DNA of 15,760 nucleotides from an uncultured Clostridia bacterium (GTDB lineage Bacteria; Bacillota; Clostridia; TANB77; CAG-508). Shown here piece by piece: positions 1-5,353 of this stretch. Numbering within the stretch: the stretch's first letter is position 1; the number at the start of each line of letters is the position of its first letter. The translations under genes and the position numbers were made by a program. The notes beneath the pieces were generated by a model that ran no database searches, had not been told where the DNA came from, and saw only the letters and a program-made list of their open reading frames with translations. The stretch covers positions 1 to 15,760 of the forward strand of contig CALXVF010000008.1 in NCBI GenBank assembly GCA_944391895.1. Reading direction: 5' to 3'.

Positions 1-429
1 AGCATCATTTCCTGATCTAAGCATTAGTCCATATAATAAGTCATTTACTGTTACTTTGTCATCTTTCTCCAGTCCTAGCCTCGAGCCCCCTATTCCTGCT
101 GCTTTGGCTGTTACAGTTACTACATCAGTTAATTTACAATTTTCTACAACTATTATTGATGTCATTATCTTAGTAGTAGATGCCATTGCTGTCTGCTTAT
201 TCTCATCTTCTCCATATAAGCATCTTCCTGATAATCTATCATATATTGCATATCTTCTTGAATTTATAGTTGGCTTAGTATCTGAAGAAGCTGCTGTTTC
301 TATTTCCTTTTTCTCTTGTTCTTCTATTATAGGTTCATCTATGATTTCATTTTCATCATCTGCATATACATATATGTTACTAAATAATATGCAAATAATT
401 ATTAATAATATAGTTATTGTTTTTTTCAT
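1..429 (-). CDS. D-alanyl-D-alanine carboxypeptidase, S11 family (DacF-like), 5' part only
   Basis: This gene runs off the left edge of the window, so only its first 143 codons are present. The product begins with a signal peptide (about residues 1-23, ending VYA before an acidic linker). A penicillin-binding peptidase S11 domain starts near residue 58 (RRYAIYDRLSG). The catalytic tetrad is visible as ASTTK, with Ser84 and Lys87. The second motif SGN follows at 139-141 within LLYGLMLRSGNDA. The KTG motif and any C-terminal anchor lie outside the window. The family trims the terminal D-Ala from peptidoglycan stem peptides outside the membrane. The ATG at 429 is preceded by AGGTGA with a 7-base gap, but that site sits in the 3' arm of a hairpin. 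The gene lies 47 bases after the last secretion gene on the same strand. It may be a host gene beside the cluster or its last member. The family call is firm; the functional link to secretion is inference. Confidence 0.93.
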   Translation of the reverse strand, partial: MKKTITILLIIICILFSNIYVYADDENEIIDEPIIEEQEKKEIETAASSDTKPTINSRRYAIYDRLSGRCLYGEDENKQTAMASTTKIMTSIIVVENCKLTDVVTVTAKAAGIGGSRLGLEKDDKVTVNDLLYGLMLRSGNDA

Positions 430-431
430 AT

Positions 432-471
432 AAAAATCACCTAAAACATTATATTGTTTTAAGTGATTTTT
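432..471 (-). terminator. Hairpin at operon end that also buries the dacF-like ribosome binding site
   Basis: The minus-strand RNA reads AAAAAUCACUUAAAAC, an 8-base loop AAUAUAAU, then GUUUUAGGUGAUUUUU. This gives a 16-bp stem closed along its whole length by one U-G wobble. On the plus-strand RNA the same position would be an A-C mismatch, so the element suits minus-strand transcripts. It starts about 5 bases after the upstream stop codon and ends in five Us, like an intrinsic terminator. However, the 3' arm contains AGGUGA (442-437), the Shine-Dalgarno sequence of the carboxypeptidase gene whose ATG is at 429. It could therefore be a terminator, an RBS-masking control hairpin, or both. Confidence 0.72.
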
Positions 472-476
472 TATGA

Positions 477-1430
477 TTATTTTAATCCTACATTGTAACT
501 ATAAATTCTAATAGCTGCTGCATTCTGCTCTTCTAATGCCATATTTTCATTATAGTTATTCAATACTCTTATATAGTTAAAGTTTATTTCTAAGTCATTT
601 CTGTTGGAATCATAGTATTTATCGAAAATTAATTGAATTGTTTGGGTTTCTCCTGGTTCTAAAATTATATTTTCTATATCTAAATTATTAGCTGTTCTAT
701 ATTCTCCATCAACATTTAATGTTACTTCTTTTGATGCTTGCTTATCCGATACTACTATTGTTCTAGTTGTTTTATTTGTAATTTCTAAATTGTAGCCTAC
801 TCTACTGTAACTCATATCTTTTGAAGCAATTTTTATTCTTAAATAATCGTCTTCTGCCTCTATTCCAATTTCTTCATTATCTATATATCCTTGATTAGCA
901 ATTTTTTTAGTCCCATTTTCATTTACTATTGTTATTTTTTCTTTGTAAGAATCATATCCCCCTGTTGTTCCTGTTGCTAAAATATTGCTGTTTAGAATTG
1001 TTACATCATAAATATATTTATTATCTACATTTGAATAATTTTGATTATACGAGTAGCTATTGTATGTTGAAAATATATTATCTACATATTCTTGAAAGTT
1101 AGTTATATTATTTTCATACATATATTTTTTGCAGTCATCAGTTAGCATGTTATATGCATTTTCATATTGTTTATTTTTGCAGTATTTAAGATAAGTATCT
1201 AATGTATTTTTTACTGGCTCTTTTTCGCTATTTGGTATAGAACCTCCATATTCTATAACTGGATTATCTGGGTTATATGTATTTGTTGCAATTGGTTCTC
1301 TTTGTATGTTTTTTAAATATGTGTTAAATAAAAATATTATTAGCCATACTATGAAAACTATAAATAATATTTTACCATATTTTTTAAAGAAATTTCTTAT
1401 AGCTAGAGTTAATTTTGAATTAAAGGTCAT
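477..1430 (-). CDS. Single-pass membrane protein with NTF2-like domain and C-terminal beta domain (VirB8/TcpC-like candidate)
   Basis: The 317-residue product has a basic N-terminus, one membrane segment (about 20-38) and a large outside portion. Residues about 74-182 (NTLDTYLKYCKNKQYENAYN, then a short helix and four beta-rich stretches) look like an NTF2-like fold. The neighbour at 1441-1971 shares the same local pattern (KDYETAYNML against KQYENAYNML). Residues about 195-300 look like an all-beta sandwich, with a turn ILEPGETQTIQL typical of DUF4352-like extracellular domains. Known Gram-positive conjugation proteins such as TcpC combine a membrane anchor with NTF2-like domains and resemble VirB8, so a scaffold role is a reasonable inference. 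The start ATG is supported by GGAG six bases upstream, 10 bases after the previous stop. It is the last secretion gene before the hairpin. A general surface protein is not excluded. Confidence 0.8.
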   Translation of the reverse strand: MTFNSKLTLAIRNFFKKYGKILFIVFIVWLIIFLFNTYLKNIQREPIATNTYNPDNPVIEYGGSIPNSEKEPVKNTLDTYLKYCKNKQYENAYNMLTDDCKKYMYENNITNFQEYVDNIFSTYNSYSYNQNYSNVDNKYIYDVTILNSNILATGTTGGYDSYKEKITIVNENGTKKIANQGYIDNEEIGIEAEDDYLRIKIASKDMSYSRVGYNLEITNKTTRTIVVSDKQASKEVTLNVDGEYRTANNLDIENIILEPGETQTIQLIFDKYYDSNRNDLEINFNYIRVLNNYNENMALEEQNAAAIRIYSYNVGLK

Positions 1431-1440
1431 TTTTTTCTCC

Positions 1441-1971
1441 TTATTCTACATTAAAAGATAGTGTAAAATTATTTAAATCTTTTTCTTGTATTACAATATT
1501 TTGCTCTACTGCTTGAAAATTACTATCTAATGGATTCTGTATACTTATTGATATTATATAGATTGTTCCTTCTCTTTCCATATTATTATATGTTATCATT
1601 ATTTCATCTGGATATTTGTTTTCCACATATGTTATGAATTCTTCTAGTGTTTTAAAATATGTATTTCTAAATTCTTGGTATAGCATGTTATATGCTGTTT
1701 CATAATCTTTGCTATCTATTGCTGATATATATTGACCGATATATGTTTTCATTCTTGTTGCTTCTGTAGAATTACTTAACATTTCTTTTCTGTCTGCTTC
1801 TGTTTCTTCTTCTGTCGCAATGTTATGTTCTACAATCGTGTTAATTATGTTTGTTTCATTGTTATTATCCGCTGTCTGTGGTTCATGAGCATTAAGAAAT
1901 ACTATTAAATTAAGTGCTATCAATCCTAATATAGCCATTGCTATTAAAACTATTTTTAATTTCTTATCCAT
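1441..1971 (-). CDS. Single-pass membrane protein with NTF2-like domain (VirB8-like candidate)
   Basis: The product is 176 residues from the ATG at 1971. It has a short basic N-terminus, one membrane helix (about 6-27), an acidic Asn/Glu-rich linker (30-68) and an outside NTF2-like domain (about 77-176: YISAIDSKDYETAYNMLYQE onward, then three beta strands). The frame extends to a GTG at 1983, but I prefer the ATG: GGAG of GGAGTGTAAA lies six bases before it, and the GTG would overlap both the RBS and the upstream gene. The upstream stop TAA ends one base before this ATG, so translational coupling is likely. The domain is visibly related to that of the gene at 477-1430, so the two probably arose by duplication. 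A VirB8/TcpC-type scaffold role is inferred from fold pattern and operon, not from a conserved catalytic motif. Confidence 0.8.
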   Translation of the reverse strand: MDKKLKIVLIAMAILGLIALNLIVFLNAHEPQTADNNNETNIINTIVEHNIATEEETEADRKEMLSNSTEATRMKTYIGQYISAIDSKDYETAYNMLYQEFRNTYFKTLEEFITYVENKYPDEIMITYNNMEREGTIYIISISIQNPLDSNFQAVEQNIVIQEKDLNNFTLSFNVE

Positions 1972-1972
1972 T

Positions 1973-2587
1973 TTACACTCCACTAGTAAATTTTATTTTG
2001 GGTTCTATATTATCATTTTTGGCTAAATTTACATAGATTTCTACATTTCTTTCACTTTCATATGTTATTGTTAATTTGAATCTAACATAATCTTCTTCTA
2101 CGTCTTCATAACTGCTTGTATCTATATGGCTGTTTCCATATGTATCAAATGTCTCTAGTAAATTAATTTGCCTTGATATTTCACTATAATCTTCAGCACT
2201 ATATATTCCCATAGCATTTATTTCGGCTGTATGATTATCATAGTACTGATGTTTATAGTTAATTGATCTTCCTGTTGTCTGATTATGAATTGTTTTTACA
2301 TCTTCCGTTATGAATTTTTCTATTGATTGTCTCAATTCTTCTGAACTAACTATGCCAGTAGAATATCTTTCTACCACATAGAAATTATCTGGTTCAATTA
2401 CATTATCTGGAGTTTGTATTACATTATATGTAAACACATTTCCTTCTTCATTTACCATTATTTTTTGAATTTCATTCGTGCTATTTGTATTACTTTCATT
2501 AACATTATTATTTAAATTGTAATAAATTAACTGACCTAATAGTAATACAAATAGCAATATAATTATTATTTTTATTATTATTTTCAT
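1973..2587 (-). CDS. Single-pass membrane protein of unknown function in the secretion operon
   Basis: The 204-residue product opens with a very hydrophobic segment (MKIIIKIIIILLFVLLLGQL, about 2-25), either a signal anchor or a signal peptide without a clear cleavage site. An Asn/Ser-rich linker follows. The remainder is mixed helix and strand, with charged and aromatic residues (about 70-200). Near its end VEEDYVRFKLTITYESERN resembles the strand pattern of an NTF2-like domain, but I see no clear AYNML-type helix as in the two genes downstream, so membership in that group is only possible. GAGGG lies about 8 bases before the ATG. It sits 34 bases after the split hydrolase gene and one base before the next start codon, so it is firmly within the operon. 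It has no recognisable catalytic motif. Confidence 0.75.
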   Translation of the reverse strand: MKIIIKIIIILLFVLLLGQLIYYNLNNNVNESNTNSTNEIQKIMVNEEGNVFTYNVIQTPDNVIEPDNFYVVERYSTGIVSSEELRQSIEKFITEDVKTIHNQTTGRSINYKHQYYDNHTAEINAMGIYSAEDYSEISRQINLLETFDTYGNSHIDTSSYEDVEEDYVRFKLTITYESERNVEIYVNLAKNDNIEPKIKFTSGV

Positions 2588-2621
2588 AGTCTTCCCTCGT
2601 ATAATATCTTTTATTTATGTA

Positions 2622-2894
2622 TTATCTTAGTTGACTCGATAAATTACCACCAGCTCCACTGATACTTTCGCTTGCTTTTTTTAGAGCATTTGTCATTATA
2701 TTTGACACATTATTTGACCATGTAGGTTCACCACCACAATATGCTTGGCAAATATCAGTAATACTGTAATTTCCTCCTCCAAAATAGACACCATAAGTTG
2801 ATATTGATCTTCCAAAATCCATTATTGCTTCTTCATAGCTTGAATATGCTCTCCATTTACCGGTCAGCTGTAGTTGGTCCCTCCCAATCTCCAA
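2622..2894 (-). CDS. Third part of the split cell-wall hydrolase: second half of the glucosaminidase domain
   Basis: This frame continues the protein encoded at 2857-4722 after a +1 shift. The part that makes sense starts at about 2861 with GKWRAYSSYEEAIMDFGRSI. This matches the later half of GH73/FlgJ-type glucosaminidase domains, where W-x-Y-x-S-x-x-x-(S/A)-I precedes a Y-G-x-Y helix, a YCGG turn and a terminal W-x-x-x-V-x-x-I-M helix. All three follow here (QAYCGGEPTWSNNVSNIM). The nominal TTG start at 2894 has no separate biological support: the sequence between it and 2861 overlaps the upstream frame and is not family-like. A short Ser/Gly-rich tail ends at TAA 2624-2622. It is very unlikely to be an independent gene. 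It is either reached by frameshifting, or separated by a one-base error or mutation. Confidence 0.8.
   Translation of the reverse strand: MEIGRDQLQLTGKWRAYSSYEEAIMDFGRSISTYGVYFGGGNYSITDICQAYCGGEPTWSNNVSNIMTNALKKASESISGAGGNLSSQLR
2857..2865 (-). other. Candidate +1 frameshift site 2 (GAC CGG TAA)
   Basis: The upstream frame ends GPTTAD-R-stop as GAC CGG TAA. Dropping one base gives GAC GGT AAA TGG (D-G-K-W) or CGG AAA TGG (D-R-K-W), and the glucosaminidase domain continues without a break. Simple stop readthrough does not work, because the zero frame meets TGA eight codons after the TAA. A GGGAGGG stretch lies about 16 bases upstream of CGG, too far for the prfB-type stimulator. Confidence 0.65.
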
Positions 2895-4722
2895 CTGTAA
2901 ATGAAGCCCAGTTATGTGATGATTCTGGAATTGATACCCAGTTTTCTCCTCCTCCTGATTCAGCTATTGTAACTGCTGCTGCAAATACTGCATTTACTCC
3001 ATATGTTTCTTGCATTTCTAAGAAAGCTTCTGCATTATCTACAATGTTTTCATATGAAGAAAATGCGTTTCTAAATGTTTCAGCATCTCTTATTACATTA
3101 TTTGAATCCATATTAGTATTAACTACATAGTCTGTTCCTAATACAACATTTAATGCTCCGCCATAATCTGGAGTTAAATAATCGCTTAAGTTATCCACAA
3201 CTGATTTATCTTTATTATACATTATTACATGTATATCTTCTTCTGTTGTAGCTCCAATTGTATCTCCTCTTTTTATTTCTTGTGATACTGTAAGTGAACT
3301 ATCTACTGCTATTCCTTGAATTAAAATTTCCATATCTAGTACACTATTTCCATCTAGTACTACGTTACTGTCCTCTCCTAATTTTCTTTGCAATTGTGTT
3401 AAAGTAGCATCATCAATTGCTTTTAGTTTTAGTTTTATAGAGTCTGAACCTATTTCTGTTATTGTGGCATCTGCTGGGGCTACTACTTCTTCTCCTGCGC
3501 TAAAACCATCTTCCAAATTATTTTCTGACCTAATAAATGCACCATATTCATTAGCTTCTCTTATAGGCCACATTGGTGGAGTATGCCCTGGTAAAATCCA
3601 TTCTAGTACTTCTGTGCTTGGTACTTGAAAATCTTCTTCTGTAAAATAATCTAATTCTATTAATAATTCTTGTAGATTTCTATATATTTTTTCTGCTGCT
3701 TCACTTTTCATTCCTTCCAAAATAGAAAATGCTTCAAATGCGTTTTTTGTTCCTTTTATTTCTTGTCCATTAGGTAATTTTGTTTCTACCTGAAAGTTAA
3801 CTGGTTCTTTCGATATTGTTTTATCTTCTACTTCATATTCTTGTCCATCGAAAGTATAGGTACTTTTTCCTTCATCCACTGCTTTTGCATTTGCTATTAC
3901 TTGTGCTCTTTCCCTAGTTCCATCATATTGATAATATTTCCCTGGAAATTTATTGTCTTCATCTCCATCACCCAGGAATAATTTTTTAATATTTTCATTT
4001 GGTCCTTCTGGATTAGGGTCGCTTAGTTGATAGTATGAATTACTTATTGTTGCTGCTAGTGTTATATTTGATGCTATATCTGCTAATGGATCATCTTCTC
4101 CATCTGGAGTATATGTTATTGTTTGTTCTATTGTTGCTCCCTTTCCATAATCAAAAGTAAAATCTTCATAAAACCAATGATTCCTTACTGCTGTTATTCT
4201 TGGCCATGCAGTGTCTCCAGTTATTAAAGTAGATAGCCATTCTAAAAATCCCTCTTTTCCTCCACTTGCCAAGTTAACTAATTCTTTTATTTGTTCATCA
4301 GTAATACTTATCTCAGCTTCTTCTAAAGCTTTTTTAGCTTTCCCAACATCATCTGGAATAGTTACTCCTTGATAACTTACAGTATACTCTACATCAACTC
4401 TGGAGAATGCAAGGTCTACCTTTGTATTAAATTCTTCCATTGTTGCTAGGTCATATGTTAAATCTGGCATCATTGTTGCTAAATGCAATGCTAGCATTAA
4501 TTCTACTGGTTTTCCATATCTTGATGTCCAAGTAGATAAATCAAAATAATATGTATCTCTTACAAAACCTCCTAGAAGTCCTGGCTTTACAACTAATGTT
4601 TCTGAATCTCTATCTATGCTAATATCATTGTTAACAAAAGATTTTAGTGGTGCTGTCATATATGCAGTTCCTAAATCTAATATTAAACTGTGTAAATTTT
4701 CATCATCTACTATATTTATCAT
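2857..4722 (-). CDS. Second part of the split cell-wall hydrolase: degenerate M23-like domain and first half of a GH73-type glucosaminidase
   Basis: The coordinates give the ATG-initiated frame (621 residues), but the open frame reaches back to about 4758 and reads GDYEGATNFTQG into the ATG. The ATG lacks a properly spaced ribosome binding site (an AGGGA abuts it; GAGGGAG is about 20 bases away). The fragment is therefore best read as a continuation of the frame at 4754-5332. Residues 1-370 are a mixed outside region I do not recognise. Residues about 384-518 resemble a lysostaphin/M23 fold (FSAGEEVVAPADATITEI, GDTIG, then IHVIM and YLTP), but only one of the metal-binding histidines is visible, so it is probably inactive or a binding domain. 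Residues about 545-621 start a glucosaminidase/lysozyme-like domain with the catalytic Glu588 in IAESGGGENW and HNWASF. The frame stops in mid-domain at CGG TAA. VirB1-type peptidoglycan piercing is the likely role. Confidence 0.85.
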   Translation of the reverse strand: MINIVDDENLHSLILDLGTAYMTAPLKSFVNNDISIDRDSETLVVKPGLLGGFVRDTYYFDLSTWTSRYGKPVELMLALHLATMMPDLTYDLATMEEFNTKVDLAFSRVDVEYTVSYQGVTIPDDVGKAKKALEEAEISITDEQIKELVNLASGGKEGFLEWLSTLITGDTAWPRITAVRNHWFYEDFTFDYGKGATIEQTITYTPDGEDDPLADIASNITLAATISNSYYQLSDPNPEGPNENIKKLFLGDGDEDNKFPGKYYQYDGTRERAQVIANAKAVDEGKSTYTFDGQEYEVEDKTISKEPVNFQVETKLPNGQEIKGTKNAFEAFSILEGMKSEAAEKIYRNLQELLIELDYFTEEDFQVPSTEVLEWILPGHTPPMWPIREANEYGAFIRSENNLEDGFSAGEEVVAPADATITEIGSDSIKLKLKAIDDATLTQLQRKLGEDSNVVLDGNSVLDMEILIQGIAVDSSLTVSQEIKRGDTIGATTEEDIHVIMYNKDKSVVDNLSDYLTPDYGGALNVVLGTDYVVNTNMDSNNVIRDAETFRNAFSSYENIVDNAEAFLEMQETYGVNAVFAAAVTIAESGGGENWVSIPESSHNWASFTVGDWEGPTTADR

Positions 4723-4753
4723 TCCCTGTGTAAAATTTGTTGCTCCCTCATAA

Positions 4754-4762
4754 TCACCGGGT
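4754..4762 (-). other. Candidate +1 frameshift site 1 (ACC CGG TGA)
   Basis: The zero frame reads ACA ACC CGG TGA. The +1 frame is closed by a TAA only a few codons upstream (TTA TAA CAA CCC GGT), so the shift must fall within about a dozen bases that contain CGG TGA. Reading through TGA fails, because another TGA follows after one codon. This is the only annotated frame in the window ending in TGA; the others end in TAA or TAG. Confidence 0.65.
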
Positions 4763-5332
4763 TGTTATAAAATTGAAAAAGTTTTGCCATTCTCCACTAA
4801 TACTCCATTGAGCTATTGTATACGTAGATTCATTTGCAATCAGATATGCCCTAAGGTAGTTTTTTCCATCACTAAAATTAGCAAACTCTGTTGGTGTTCC
4901 GTCTTCATCATATGCTGTAACATCTGAAAATCCACTTCCTACAATATCATATCCCATTGCATGAATTCTTTGTGCTAATTCTATTTCATCTTCTTCTGAT
5001 ACCGCACGTTCAACAGCAGCTCCATCAAAAAATGTACATATTTCATTCCATACGCTTATCGCTGCTTCCTTTATATTTCCGAGGAACATTCCAGGCATAG
5101 AAATAATGGATGCAATTAATCCTACTATTAGGATAACTAATAATATTATTCCTAATGCTGGTAATATAGCAGGCAGACTTTTAAGTTTTGAAGCCCATTT
5201 TTTTAATTGTTTAGATTTTTCGCCTACTTTTTTTGCTCCGTTTTTTACTGCATTTTTAACTCCGCCACCATTCTGCCCTTGTTGTTTATCCTTTTGCACA
5301 GTTTCAATACTATTATTATTATCTTCGTCCAT
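4754..5332 (-). CDS. First part of the split cell-wall hydrolase: cytoplasmic tail, membrane anchor and start of the outside region
   Basis: The 192-residue frame starts with an acidic then Lys/Gly/Asn-rich cytoplasmic tail (1-52). One membrane helix follows (about 53-78, ILPALGIILLVILIVGLIAS), then an outside segment rich in acidic residues (95-192). The ATG is preceded by AGGTGAG with a 6-base gap, 21 bases after the previous gene, so this is the genuine start of the whole hydrolase. The frame ends ITTR-stop as ACC CGG TGA. A +1 shift there continues as ITT-(G/R)-DYEGATNFTQGMINI and leads into the M23-like and glucosaminidase regions. Two such shifts give exactly 902 residues from 5332 to 2625. 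If no shift occurs, a short membrane-anchored stub without catalytic domains is made. The role, anchoring a peptidoglycan hydrolase to the secretion channel, is inferred from the neighbours. Confidence 0.85.
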   Translation of the reverse strand: MDEDNNNSIETVQKDKQQGQNGGGVKNAVKNGAKKVGEKSKQLKKWASKLKSLPAILPALGIILLVILIVGLIASIISMPGMFLGNIKEAAISVWNEICTFFDGAAVERAVSEEDEIELAQRIHAMGYDIVGSGFSDVTAYDEDGTPTEFANFSDGKNYLRAYLIANESTYTIAQWSISGEWQNFFNFITTR

Positions 5333-5353
5333 TATTTCTCACCTGCCTTTTTG

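Noticed and set aside
56..433. Plus-strand open frame of 125 codons
   Set aside because: It is the antisense shadow of the carboxypeptidase gene fragment, whose SxxK and SGN motifs are clear on the minus strand; the plus frame has no ribosome binding site or family features.
1972..1983. GTG at 1983 as the start of the NTF2-like gene
   Set aside because: It would place the start before the GGAG site; the ATG at 1971 has correct spacing and follows the upstream stop by one base.
2857..2894. TTG at 2894 as the start of a separate 90-residue gene
   Set aside because: The first dozen codons overlap the well-matched glucosaminidase frame and give a peptide unlike the family; meaningful sequence starts only at the shift point.
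4754..4756. TGA decoded as tryptophan or read through
   Set aside because: Another TGA follows after one codon in the zero frame, and the homologous continuation is in the +1 frame. Readthrough of the TAA at 2857 likewise meets a TGA eight codons later.
4720..4758. ATG at 4722 as an independent gene start
   Set aside because: No ribosome binding site is correctly spaced, and the same frame is open and protein-like upstream as far as the CGG TGA site.
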